A stretch of 64,000 bases of DNA from the NCBI GenBank assembly GCA_963712055.1, contig CAVQGN010000002.1, positions 124,001 to 188,000 on the forward strand. Direction: 5' to 3'. Source of the DNA: JAHBVL01 sp963712055. GTDB lineage: Bacteria > Chloroflexota > Chloroflexia > Thermomicrobiales > UBA6265. Shown here piece by piece: positions 24,868-33,177 of this stretch. The notes below the pieces were generated by a model, which saw only the letters and a program-made list of their open reading frames with translations, made no database searches and had not been told where the DNA came from. Each line of letters begins with the position of its first letter. Positions within the stretch are counted from its first letter, which is position 1. The position numbers and the translations under genes are program-made.

Positions 24868-26337
24868 CTACTTCTGATTGAGTAACTCCTCCAGAATCGC
24901 ACGGACCTGATCCGGACGAGCCCGTCCCCCCGTTCGCTTGATCGTTTCGCCCAGCAGGCGGCCAATCGCGGCCTGCTTGCCGCCACGATAGTCCTCGACC
25001 GCCGCCGGCAACGCTTCCATCGTCGCTACGGCCGCCGCGCGAATCTCGTCGGCGTCGTCGAGTGAAAGCAGATCAAGCCGGGTTGCCGCTTCTCGTGTCG
25101 TTTCATCCGGCTGAATGCGGGGAAGGAGCTCTTTCGCCCCTCTGCCGGTAATTTCCCCGGCCTCGATCAGATCGAGAAGATCGATCAGCTGCTCAGCAGT
25201 CACCGGAAACACATCAGCGGCAAGACCGCGATCACGCTGCAACCCAAAGAGGTCATTCAGCACCCAGTTCGAAGCGGCCCGGGGACGCTGGTCCGACTCG
25301 CTGGAAATAGCGACCCGCTCGAAGAAATCTGCCGTTTGTCGCTCTGCTGTCAACGTCATCGCGTCTGCCGCAGAAAGGCCATAATCGGTTTCGATCCGAG
25401 CTCGGCGGGCGGCTGGTAGCTCGACCAGTCGCTCTCGATAGGAAGCAACCATCTCCGGGGTCATGACGATTGGGGGCAGATCAGGCTCGGGGAAATAGCG
25501 ATAGTCGTGCGCATATTCCTTCGAGCGCTGTCCGACCGTGATACCGGAAGCATCCATCCAGCCCCGGGTTTCCTGCTCGATCCGACCACCCTCGGCGAGG
25601 ATGGCGCGCTGGCGTTCTTCTTCATACTTGAGCGCGCGCTCGACCGCCCGAAATGAGTTCATGTTCTTGATTTCGACTTTGTCGCCCACGATCGAACCGT
25701 CGGTCGAGCGAGTTGAGATATTGGCGTCGCAGCGAAACGCGCCTTCCTCCATGTTTCCGGTCGATGCACCGATATAGCGCAGCAATTGCCGCATCGCGAT
25801 CAGATAGTCCCGAGCTTCCTCCGGGCTGTGCAGATCAGGCTCTCCGACGATTTCCATCAACGGGACCCCCGACCGGTTCAGATCGACAAGGCTGACGTCC
25901 TGCCCATCACTTGTCACTCGATGCAGTAGACGACCAGTATCTTCCTCGATATGGACCCGGGTGATACCCGCCCTGACGACGCGTCCCTCACAGACGAAAT
26001 CGAGATGACCACCGACACAGAGCGGCATATCGTATTGCGAGATCTGGTACCCCTTGGGAAGATCGGGATAGACATAGTTCTTGCGATCGAGTTTTGAAAA
26101 GGCTGAAATCGTCGAATCGAGCGCCAGCCCCGTAAGCACACACGCTTCGATCGCCGCGCGATTCGCGACCGGCATCGCGCCTGGAGCGCCCATGCAAACC
26201 GGGCAAACATGTGTATTCGGTTCGGTGGAGGCGTACTCGGCAGAGCAGCCGCAATACATCTTACTTTGGGTGAGAACTTGTGCGTGAACTTCGAGTCCAA
26301 TGACGGTTTCGAACGCGACTGCAGGTGCACTTGCCAA
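24868..26337 (-). CDS. gatB: Asp-tRNA(Asn)/Glu-tRNA(Gln) amidotransferase subunit B
   Basis: GatB is the kinase/transferase subunit of the GatCAB complex that amidates mischarged Glu-tRNA(Gln) or Asp-tRNA(Asn). The 489-residue protein has the N-terminal VIGLEVHAQVLTQSKMYCGC, the zinc/GTP-like segment CPVCMGAPGAMP, NRSGVPLMEIV and EIKNMNSFRAVERAL. The C-terminal tRNA-binding YqeY-like domain follows. TTG 26337 is supported by AAGGA nine bases upstream. gatA and gatC are not adjacent. The tRNA-Gln at the left edge is a potential substrate. Confidence 0.95.
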   Translation of the reverse strand: MASAPAVAFETVIGLEVHAQVLTQSKMYCGCSAEYASTEPNTHVCPVCMGAPGAMPVANRAAIEACVLTGLALDSTISAFSKLDRKNYVYPDLPKGYQISQYDMPLCVGGHLDFVCEGRVVRAGITRVHIEEDTGRLLHRVTSDGQDVSLVDLNRSGVPLMEIVGEPDLHSPEEARDYLIAMRQLLRYIGASTGNMEEGAFRCDANISTRSTDGSIVGDKVEIKNMNSFRAVERALKYEEERQRAILAEGGRIEQETRGWMDASGITVGQRSKEYAHDYRYFPEPDLPPIVMTPEMVASYRERLVELPAARRARIETDYGLSAADAMTLTAERQTADFFERVAISSESDQRPRAASNWVLNDLFGLQRDRGLAADVFPVTAEQLIDLLDLIEAGEITGRGAKELLPRIQPDETTREAATRLDLLSLDDADEIRAAAVATMEALPAAVEDYRGGKQAAIGRLLGETIKRTGGRARPDQVRAILEELLNQK

Positions 26338-26392
26338 CGATGCCTGTCCTTACGAGATTCGTCAGCCTACCGACGATGTTCAGAACCGCCGG

Positions 26393-26401
26393 ATTGTACC
26401 A
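26393..26401 (-). promoter_or_regulatory. extended -10 promoter of gatB
   Basis: The minus strand reads TGG-TACAAT, a near-consensus extended -10, 56 bases before the gatB start. Confidence 0.5.
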
Positions 26402-26451
26402 TGATCGCTTACTCCATCTGTCTCGCTGACGACGGAAATTCCGTATGTCTA

Positions 26452-26460
26452 TGGTAGACT
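26452..26460 (+). promoter_or_regulatory. extended -10 promoter of nuoG-nuoI
   Basis: TGG-TAGACT lies back to back with the gatB promoter, 51 bases apart, and 137 bases before the nuoG start chosen here. Confidence 0.45.
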
Positions 26461-26596
26461 CGCGGCGGGTAGAATTGCCGGAAACGACGCGGTGATTCTC
26501 GGCTTAAATGGTCCGAAGTCAGGCAATTCAGACCAGTGTGCCAACGCACGGTGCGGTTCATCTGCCACCGCCGAATCTGGAGGCTGTCACTCGAAC

Positions 26597-28972
26597 ATGG
26601 TCACTCGCGCAGAGATAAAAATGGTCACCGGCAAGATCAATGGAACCGATGTCACCGTTCCAGCCGGGACGTCTATCCTTGAAGCCGCCCGGCTTGCCAA
26701 CATCGAAGTCCCGAATCTCTGTTATCAACCCAAACTGCGAGCCTGGGGTTCGTGTCGGATCTGCACCGTAGAAGTTCTCGGCAAACGCGGTGGCTTGATT
26801 GAATCGTGCGCTACGCCACTCGGCGAGGGTATGGAGGTCCTCACCCACTCAGAACCAGTTGAGGATGCGCGGCAGTTCGTTCTGCAAATGTATCTCGTCG
26901 ATCATGCTCTCGATTGCCCGACTTGTGACAAATCCGGTGAGTGTTATCTCCAGGACAACACCTATCTCAGCAATGTCAACGCGAATCCCTATCGACGGCC
27001 GAAGTTCGCCAAACCCTATGTCCATTTCAGCGATCTGATCGATTTCAAGCACGACCGCTGCATTATGTGCACTCGCTGCACACGCGTTTGCGACGAGATG
27101 ATCGGCGTGACCGCGATCGAAGCGACTCATCGCAGTATCGAAGCCACGATTGCCCCGGCATTTGGTGAAACGCTCGCCGATACACTGTGCACCAATTGTG
27201 GTATGTGCATCGCTGTCTGCCCGGTCGGGGCGTTAACCGACCGCCATTTCGCGCACCATCCCTGGGAACTTGACACCACCGAAACTATCTGCGGGATGTG
27301 CGACGTCGGTTGCACGCTCAACGTCGAAACCAATAAGGGTGTCGTTCGCCGCGTGACCAATCTCTGGGAACGAGGTGTGAATCAAGGCTATCTCTGCTAT
27401 CACGGGAAATGGGGACACGAAGCGGTTCAGTCCCCCGATCGGATCCGCTATCCCAAGATCAACACGGAACGTGACTTCGCCTACGAGGTCACGTGGGACG
27501 ACGCGATCCAGACTATCGCCGACACCTTCAGGAACTACCAGGGTAACCAGTTTGCCGCTCTGATCAGCCCAGATGGCACCAACGAAGAAGCGTATGTGGC
27601 ACAGAAATTCGTCCGCATGGCGATGCAATCGAACAGCATCGATCGCAACCTGACGGCGTCGCAATCCGCCGTTGAAGCGGCAACGCGTTCGACCATGAAT
27701 CAGGACGTCTCGTCGACCAACAGCATGCAGGAACTGCAGTCGGATGTACGTTCGGCGCTCGTTGTCGGTCCGAACATCGGCGAACACGCTCCGATTGCAT
27801 CCTACTGGCTCTACCACTCCCGGATTTATCGCGACAGTAAGACCGTGGTCATATCCCAGGACGAGTTTCCATTGTGTTGGCGAGCCGAGGTCTGGCTGAA
27901 ACCGCGACCGGGATCCACTGCGGCACTGGTCAATGGCATGGCCAAACTCATCCTGGATCATGGCTGGACAGGTGACGGTGGAAACATCGCCGGACTCTCT
28001 GATTGGCGGGAGTCAGTCTCCGGCACGACGCTGGGCGATCTCGCCGAATTGACTGGTTGCTCTGCGGACGACATTCACCAAGCTTGTGTGATCTACGCCA
28101 CCGGCGGCGCTGGGCTCGATGGCCAGGTCGAAGGTGTCTTCCCACCCTCAGTGATCTATCAGACGGCGGCTCACATCGATGAAACCGACGAGAGTCGTGA
28201 TGACCCGCTCGAAGTGGCAGCGGCCTGTAACCATCTCGCCGCGGTGACCGGCAATGTTGGTCGCGCTGGTGGTGGTGTCCTTGCTCCTCGCGGACCGGCG
28301 AACTACCAGGGCACGACCGACATGGGCGCTGTCCCCTATGGGCTTCCTGGCGGGTCGACTTATCGCGATGCGTCCGAGCGCTCCGTACTCGAATCCGCCT
28401 GGGGTGCGTCTCTTCCCGCTTCGGCTGGTTTTCCAGGTTCCCAGATGGCGACAGCTATTCGCACCGGACAGATCAAGGCGATGTATATCGAAGGCAACGT
28501 TGGCCCGCATTCGGCAACAATCAGCGATGACCTGCTCGATGCCCTGGAGCAACTCGACTTTCTCGTGGTCGCCGAAGCCTTCGACACCCCGCTTGCGCAA
28601 GCCGCTCACGTTGTGCTCCCGCGAGCGCTATCTCTTGAAACCGATGGAACGCTCACGAATTTCGATCGAACCGTTCAGCGCGTTCGCGCGACCGTTCCGG
28701 CCGCTGGAGAATCTCGTTCTCCAGTCGAATTTCTCCCAGCCATCGCTTCGGCCATGGGTATTCCAATGAAGATCGCCAGTTCGGCAAGCGTCATGGCGGA
28801 AATCTCTCGAGTCATTCCGGACTACTCCGGGGTTAACTACGCTCGACTCGAACGTGAAGGCCTGACTGTTCCGGTCGCCAGTTTCGCGGATCCGGGAACG
28901 GAGATTCTCTCGCCGAACGGTTCCAATGGACGCGGGTTTTCCCTTTCGATGATCAACGCCGCCGCCGACTAA
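26597..28972 (+). CDS. nuoG: NADH-quinone oxidoreductase subunit G-like molybdopterin-fold protein
   Basis: A 791-residue iron-sulfur protein. In order: a [2Fe-2S] domain (CYQPKLRAWGSCRIC), the NuoG-type HALDCPTCDKSGEC cluster, two ferredoxin-type sets (CIMCTRCTRVC and CTNCGMCIAVCP), a further [4Fe-4S] site (CGMCDVGC) and a molybdopterin-oxidoreductase fold. In formate dehydrogenases the equivalent of NLTASQSAVEA carries the catalytic Cys or Sec. Here it does not, so a NuoG-like electron-transfer role is more likely than formate oxidation. ATG 26597 has GGAGG 13 bases upstream. ATG 26621 is a plausible alternative. nuoI follows 25 bases later. Confidence 0.87.
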   Translation: MVTRAEIKMVTGKINGTDVTVPAGTSILEAARLANIEVPNLCYQPKLRAWGSCRICTVEVLGKRGGLIESCATPLGEGMEVLTHSEPVEDARQFVLQMYLVDHALDCPTCDKSGECYLQDNTYLSNVNANPYRRPKFAKPYVHFSDLIDFKHDRCIMCTRCTRVCDEMIGVTAIEATHRSIEATIAPAFGETLADTLCTNCGMCIAVCPVGALTDRHFAHHPWELDTTETICGMCDVGCTLNVETNKGVVRRVTNLWERGVNQGYLCYHGKWGHEAVQSPDRIRYPKINTERDFAYEVTWDDAIQTIADTFRNYQGNQFAALISPDGTNEEAYVAQKFVRMAMQSNSIDRNLTASQSAVEAATRSTMNQDVSSTNSMQELQSDVRSALVVGPNIGEHAPIASYWLYHSRIYRDSKTVVISQDEFPLCWRAEVWLKPRPGSTAALVNGMAKLILDHGWTGDGGNIAGLSDWRESVSGTTLGDLAELTGCSADDIHQACVIYATGGAGLDGQVEGVFPPSVIYQTAAHIDETDESRDDPLEVAAACNHLAAVTGNVGRAGGGVLAPRGPANYQGTTDMGAVPYGLPGGSTYRDASERSVLESAWGASLPASAGFPGSQMATAIRTGQIKAMYIEGNVGPHSATISDDLLDALEQLDFLVVAEAFDTPLAQAAHVVLPRALSLETDGTLTNFDRTVQRVRATVPAAGESRSPVEFLPAIASAMGIPMKIASSASVMAEISRVIPDYSGVNYARLEREGLTVPVASFADPGTEILSPNGSNGRGFSLSMINAAAD

Positions 28973-28997
28973 CGCCACGACGAAGGAGCAACGATCG

Positions 28998-29450
28998 ATG
29001 TTTGATGAAGTCAAAGGGTTCGGCGTCACGTTGCGGCGGATGTTTATGCCCAACCAGACGATCGAGTACCCGGAAGTCAAGCGGGAGATGGCACCACGGT
29101 TTCGCGGTCTCCCTTCACTGCGTTCAGATCCCGACACCGGTGAAGCCCTCTGCGTCGCGTGCGGCTTGTGCGCACGGATCTGCCCGACCACCTGTCTCGA
29201 GATGCATGTGATCCCGTCCGAAGAAGGCGACCGCGAACTCGGCGAGTTCATTCTTCGCGCCGGTCGCTGTATGTTTTGTGGTCTGTGCGCACAGGTCTGT
29301 CCTGTGGATGCCATCACTATGAGCTCGGAGTATGAGTTGTCGGTGATGGACCGCGATGGACTCGTCTATACGAAAACAGAACTCGCGCAGATCGGATCAC
29401 AGGCGCCAATCTGGTGGGAAGCCGGCGCGGACGCACTGGTTCCGCGATAA
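28998..29450 (+). CDS. nuoI: NADH-quinone oxidoreductase subunit I
   Basis: A 150-residue NuoI with two canonical [4Fe-4S] motifs, CVACGLCARICP and CMFCGLCAQVCPVDAI. They carry electrons toward the quinone site at the junction of the peripheral and membrane arms of complex I. The N-terminal GFGVTLRRMF and TIEYPEVKREMAPRFRG are family blocks. GAAGGAG precedes the ATG. Subunit H, usually between G and I, and all other complex I genes are absent here. A strong hairpin ends the unit. Confidence 0.93.
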   Translation: MFDEVKGFGVTLRRMFMPNQTIEYPEVKREMAPRFRGLPSLRSDPDTGEALCVACGLCARICPTTCLEMHVIPSEEGDRELGEFILRAGRCMFCGLCAQVCPVDAITMSSEYELSVMDRDGLVYTKTELAQIGSQAPIWWEAGADALVPR

Positions 29451-29473
29451 ACGCACCGATCAACATTGAACTC

Positions 29474-29499
29474 AGCGGACTGCCGATTGGCAGTCCGCT
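29474..29499 (+). terminator. terminator hairpin after nuoI
   Basis: AGCGGACTGCC-GATT-GGCAGTCCGCT is a perfect 11-bp stem 24 bases after the nuoI stop. The following bases (TCTGGTTGG) are only moderately T-rich. Confidence 0.65.
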
Positions 29500-29556
29500 T
29501 CTGGTTGGTCGACGTGATACGCTGCAATCGATAGCCGGTAGCAAAGGAGACACGCA

Positions 29557-30999
29557 ATGACACAGTCCTACCCGATCTACCTGGCCGGTCAATGGGCACG
29601 ATCTGATCGGGCGATGACGATCATCAATCCATACACCGGCGAACCCGTCGGCGAGACCTATCAGGCGACTGCGGAGCAGTACGATCTGGCGGTCGAAAGT
29701 GCGGTAACTGTCTTTCCCGAACTGCGAGACATGCCCGTCTACGAACGCGTACGTCTTCTCGAGGCCTTGGCCACCCAGTTGCGCAACCGGCGCGACGAAG
29801 TCGCACGGATGATTACGCTCGAGTCAGGCAAGCCAATCCGCGACGCTGAAGTCGAAGCGGATCGGGGCGTTTTTACGGTCGAAACGGCGGCTGAGGAAGC
29901 CAAGCGGATCGAAGGCGAGGTCATGCCGCTCGATCTCCTGCCCTCGTCTAAAGGACGCTTCGGGATCGTCCGACGCTTCCCGGTTGGCCCGGTCGCCGGG
30001 ATCTCGCCGTTCAATTTCCCGCTCAATCTGGCTTTGCACAAGCTTGCGCCGGCGATGGCGGCCGGCTGCCCGATCGTGATCAAGCCACCATCCCGCGACC
30101 CATTGACCATGCTTCTCGTTGCCGAAATGCTCGACGAGATCGGAGTACCAGCTGGTTCGGTCAGCGTTCTCCCAATGGACCGGAAAACCGGCGACCGGAT
30201 GGTCGAGGATGACCGCTTCAAGCTCCTGTCGTTCACTGGCTCGCCGGATGTCGGCTGGGATATGAAAGCGCGCGCCGGCCGCAAGCCTGTCGTGCTCGAA
30301 CTCGGGGGCAACGCCGGGGTCATTGTCGACGAGGGTGCCGATCTCGCATTCGCCGCCCAACGCGTTCGGGTCGGCGCGTTCGCTTATGCCGGGCAGGTCT
30401 GTATCTCCGTCCAGCGCGTCTTTGTGCACGAAAAGGTCTATGACGAGTTCAGAGGACTTCTGGTCGCTGAAACAGCCAAAATGAAGCTCGGAGACCCATT
30501 GGATCGAGAAACCGATCTTGGGCCAATGATCGACGAAAAAGCCGCGACGCGCAGCCAGGGCTGGATCGCCGACGCGGTCGCTTCGGGTGCGACGGTGGTC
30601 ACCGGCGGCAAAGCCGATGGGCGTTTCCTGGCACCGACGATCATCGAACACGCGCCGCTGGAGTCCTTTGTTTGTTCACGTGAGGCATTCGCACCGCTGG
30701 TAACGCTCTTCCCCGTGCCCGATTTCGGGTCGGCGGTGCGGGCCGTCAATGATTCGGTTTACGGCCTGCAGGCCGGTGTGTTCACGAACTCACTCGAGCA
30801 TGCGCTCTACGCTTTCGAAAATATCGAAGCCGGCGGAGTGATTCTGAACGACATCCCAACCTACCGGATCGACCACATGCCGTACGGGGGCGTAAAGGAT
30901 TCGGGATTGAGTCGTGAGGGCCTCAAATACGCCATCGAGGACATGACCGAAACCCGTCTGCTCGTGATCAACCGCCTGGAGAGCCAGCGCGTCCGCTAG
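29557..30999 (+). CDS. NAD(P)-dependent aldehyde dehydrogenase
   Basis: A 480-residue ALDH superfamily enzyme that oxidises an aldehyde to the acid. Motifs are PVGPVAGISPFNFP, KPPSRDPLT, FTGSPDVGW, the general-base LELGGN and the catalytic cysteine in YAGQVCISVQR. The CISVQR context is typical of the lactaldehyde and non-phosphorylating glyceraldehyde-3-phosphate dehydrogenase branch, but the substrate is not certain. AAAGGAG gives the start. The gene is isolated between the nuoI terminator and the convergent nfo gene, with which it shares the palindromic stop CTAG. Confidence 0.9.
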   Translation: MTQSYPIYLAGQWARSDRAMTIINPYTGEPVGETYQATAEQYDLAVESAVTVFPELRDMPVYERVRLLEALATQLRNRRDEVARMITLESGKPIRDAEVEADRGVFTVETAAEEAKRIEGEVMPLDLLPSSKGRFGIVRRFPVGPVAGISPFNFPLNLALHKLAPAMAAGCPIVIKPPSRDPLTMLLVAEMLDEIGVPAGSVSVLPMDRKTGDRMVEDDRFKLLSFTGSPDVGWDMKARAGRKPVVLELGGNAGVIVDEGADLAFAAQRVRVGAFAYAGQVCISVQRVFVHEKVYDEFRGLLVAETAKMKLGDPLDRETDLGPMIDEKAATRSQGWIADAVASGATVVTGGKADGRFLAPTIIEHAPLESFVCSREAFAPLVTLFPVPDFGSAVRAVNDSVYGLQAGVFTNSLEHALYAFENIEAGGVILNDIPTYRIDHMPYGGVKDSGLSREGLKYAIEDMTETRLLVINRLESQRVR

Positions 31000-31844
31000 T
31001 CGCGGAGCGCAATCAGGCGATCGAGGTTCATTCGGTCCTCGGTGTAGTCGTCATCCTTCGGGGTTTCGAGGATACCGGGGATATCCTCGAGTCGTGGATC
31101 ATTGACGAAGAACCCGAATGCCGCTTCTCCGATTTCGCCGTCACCAATATGGCTGTGGCGATCCCGGTGACTCCCGAACGGTTTCATCGAATCGTTGAGA
31201 TGAACGACCTTGAGGTAGTCGAGACCAATCGTGTCATCGAACTGGCGCATAGTCGCATCGTAACTCTCTCCGTCGCGGATGTCGTAGCCGGCAGCGAAAA
31301 CATGGCAGGTATCAAGGCAGACCGCGATCCGATTCTTGTCGTCGACTCCGTCGATCATCGCTGCGATTTCTTCGAATGTTCGGCCGAGTGTCGTGCCTTG
31401 ACCGGCCGTGGTTTCGAGTGCGATCACCGCAGAACCAGCGGGCATTTCGGCATGAATCCGATTGATCGCTTCCGACACGCGCCGAATGCCTGCATCGACT
31501 CCGGACTCCATGTGGGCACCGGGATGTGACACGAGCAGTGGCACCGAAAGTGTGTCGCAGCGGTCGAGTTCGACTTTGAGCGCTTCCATAGACTTTTCCC
31601 AGGCGGTATCATCGGGCGATGCAATGTTAATGAGATAGGAGTCGTGGGCTACAACATCGCTGATGCCACTTTCTTCGAGCGCGAGGCGATACCGCTCAAC
31701 GACTGCCGGGTCGAGCGGCTTGGCTTTCCACTGGTTGGCATTTTTGGTGAAGAGCTGAAAGGCACCCATATCCAGCGCTTTCGCTCGTCCAACGGCCGTA
31801 TCGACGCCACCTGCCGTAGAAACATGTGATCCGAGTTTGCGCAC
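30996..31844 (-). CDS. nfo: endonuclease IV (AP endonuclease)
   Basis: Endonuclease IV cleaves at abasic sites in base-excision repair with a trinuclear zinc centre. The 282-residue protein has the family blocks GSHVSTAGG, FTKNANQWKAKPL, SHPGAHM, ALETTAGQGTTLGR, CLDTCHVFAAGYD, HLNDSMKPFGSHRDRHSHIGDGEIG and ILETPKD. All metal-ligand His, Asp and Glu residues appear to be present. The frame is open upstream, but GTG 31844 has AGGAG ten bases before it and matches the usual length. It starts seven bases after the stop of the UGA-containing ArsC-like gene, so the two are probably one operon. Confidence 0.95.
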   Translation of the reverse strand: MRKLGSHVSTAGGVDTAVGRAKALDMGAFQLFTKNANQWKAKPLDPAVVERYRLALEESGISDVVAHDSYLINIASPDDTAWEKSMEALKVELDRCDTLSVPLLVSHPGAHMESGVDAGIRRVSEAINRIHAEMPAGSAVIALETTAGQGTTLGRTFEEIAAMIDGVDDKNRIAVCLDTCHVFAAGYDIRDGESYDATMRQFDDTIGLDYLKVVHLNDSMKPFGSHRDRHSHIGDGEIGEAAFGFFVNDPRLEDIPGILETPKDDDYTEDRMNLDRLIALRD

Positions 31845-31851
31845 CGGTTTT

Positions 31852-32211
31852 CTACTCCTGCGAATCCGATTCAGCCATCGCGATGAGCGCGTTCTTGTCG
31901 AAACCTGAAATGATCCCGTTCTTCCCAAGGACGAGCGGGCGTTTGATCAACGCTGGATGCTCCTGGATCAACGCGATCCACTCGGCTCGATTGATCTCGC
32001 GGGCTCCGAGACCAAGTTCGCGGTATGGGGTGCTTTTTGTCGATACGATGTCTTCAGCCCCCAACCCAAAACGGTCCAAGATATCCCGGATCTCTTCGGT
32101 CGAAAGCGGTTCCTTGAAGAAGTCACGGTAGGTGAACTCGATCTCTTCGGAACGGAGGAACTCCTCCGTTTTTCGGCAAGTTGTTCAGGTTTTTCGGCAA
32201 AGGACTTCCAT
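31852..32211 (-). CDS. ArsC/Spx-family selenoprotein (UGA read as selenocysteine)
   Basis: From ATG 32211 (GGAG six bases upstream) the frame reads MEVLCRKT, then TGA at 32187-32185, then TTCRKTEEFLRS and on to a stop at 31852. Reading the UGA as Sec gives 119 residues, normal for the ArsC/YffB/Spx thioredoxin-fold family. Its signatures are C-x-x-C-R-K at the N-terminus, YRELG near residue 64 and IKRPLV near residue 89. The UGA is exactly the first active-site cysteine: U-T-T-C-R-K. A SECIS-like hairpin follows, and selA is in the window. Without recoding, only a 76-residue fragment from TTG 32079 would be called. The role is probably thiol/selenol redox chemistry. Arsenate reduction is possible but not shown. 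nfo follows. Confidence 0.85.
32151..32170 (-). promoter_or_regulatory. bacterial SECIS element (selenocysteine insertion signal)
   Basis: The transcript forms AACGGAGG-AGUU-CCUCCGUU, a perfect 8-bp stem with a four-base loop. The stem starts 14 bases after the UGA. The loop G is the second loop base and lies 23-24 bases after the UGA, matching known bacterial SECIS geometry (G among the first two loop bases, short stem close to UGA). Confidence 0.8.
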
Positions 32212-32253
32212 CAATGTCTCCAGATCAGCGCAGAACATCGTGCTCCAGCCGCT

Positions 32254-32263
32254 ATGCTAGCAT
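32254..32263. promoter_or_regulatory. palindromic bidirectional -10 element
   Basis: ATGCTAGCAT reads the same on both strands, so each strand has the extended -10 TGC-TAGCAT. It sits 43 bases before the selenoprotein ATG and about 57 before the GT2 TTG. The same TGCTAGCAT precedes tRNA-Arg. Confidence 0.5.
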
Positions 32264-32319
32264 TCGCGGTCGAGTCCAGGCTTTTCTGGTGTTGGCTGTT
32301 CGCATCGAGGACACACGGG

Positions 32320-33105
32320 TTGTTCACCATTCCCACATCGCAGCTAGCTGCGGCCCAGCCTTCCCAGACCGTCGTCATTCCTGCCTACAACGAAGAAGAC
32401 CGCATCGCCGCGACTGTCACCTCGGTGGTGACTTTTCTGGAAGCGCAATCCTTCGAATGGGAAGTCATCGTGGTCGACGATGGCAGTACTGATGCCACGG
32501 CAAGCCGTGCCCGTGAAGCGATGCTGAACCACGACACCGTCCACGTTCTGACGGTTCCGCATGGTGGGAAAGCAGCGGCCGTGCGGACGGGTGTCGATGC
32601 GGCAGTCGGCGATCTCATCCTCTTCGCCGATGCCGATATGGCGACACCGATCGCCTACCTGTTGCCGTTCCGTGACGCCATCGCGGAGGGAGCCGACATC
32701 GCGATTGGTTCCCGTGAAGGAAACGGCGCGTCGCGCATCGGGGAACCGTCGTTTCGTCACGCCATGGGGCGGGTGTTTAACGGACTGGTTCGTGTCTCAC
32801 TGTTGCCAGGTATTCAGGACACCCAGTGCGGGTTCAAACTCTTCACCAGGGAATCAGCGACCGATATCTTCGCTTCCACGGTTCGCCACCAACCAGAACA
32901 GCGGGAAATCAACGGACCGCGGGTCACTGCGTTCGATGTTGAATTGCTCCTGATCGCGAAACGTCACGGCTATCGTGTTGTGACACTACCGGTGACTTGG
33001 ACCTTCGGCGAACAAAGCAAAGTCAACCCGATTGCCGACACGATCACCAACGCGTCTGACCTCGTCGCGATCAAATGGAACGACTTGCGCGGTCGCTATG
33101 ACTGA
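32320..33105 (+). CDS. family 2 glycosyltransferase, dolichyl-phosphate-sugar synthase type
   Basis: A 261-residue GT-A glycosyltransferase: VVIPAYNEEDRIAATV, the nucleotide-binding VVDDGSTDATA, the metal-binding ILFADADMATP and the acceptor region DTQCGFKLFTR. This set is typical of DPM1/ALG5-like enzymes that transfer a sugar from a nucleotide to polyprenyl phosphate. No membrane segment is present. TTG 32320 has GAGGA eight bases upstream. An earlier ATG at 32254 lacks a ribosome-binding site and lies inside the probable promoter. It is divergent from the selenoprotein gene. Confidence 0.85.
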   Translation: MFTIPTSQLAAAQPSQTVVIPAYNEEDRIAATVTSVVTFLEAQSFEWEVIVVDDGSTDATASRAREAMLNHDTVHVLTVPHGGKAAAVRTGVDAAVGDLILFADADMATPIAYLLPFRDAIAEGADIAIGSREGNGASRIGEPSFRHAMGRVFNGLVRVSLLPGIQDTQCGFKLFTRESATDIFASTVRHQPEQREINGPRVTAFDVELLLIAKRHGYRVVTLPVTWTFGEQSKVNPIADTITNASDLVAIKWNDLRGRYD

Positions 33106-33177
33106 ACCGAGCCTTCGTCTCGTCGTTGATGTACGTATACTATGTCCGTACGTTTGTATCGCTGACAGGTTTTTTCG

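Noticed and set aside
26492..26596. N-terminal extension of nuoG from GTG 26492
   Set aside because: The added residues (Ser/Gly/Cys-rich) do not resemble any NuoG start, and the GTG has no ribosome-binding site.
31852..32079. A 76-residue ArsC C-terminal fragment starting at TTG 32079, as a pseudogene
   Set aside because: The missing N-terminus is present upstream in the same frame with only one TGA. That TGA is at the active-site cysteine and is followed by a SECIS-like hairpin, so recoding explains it better than decay.
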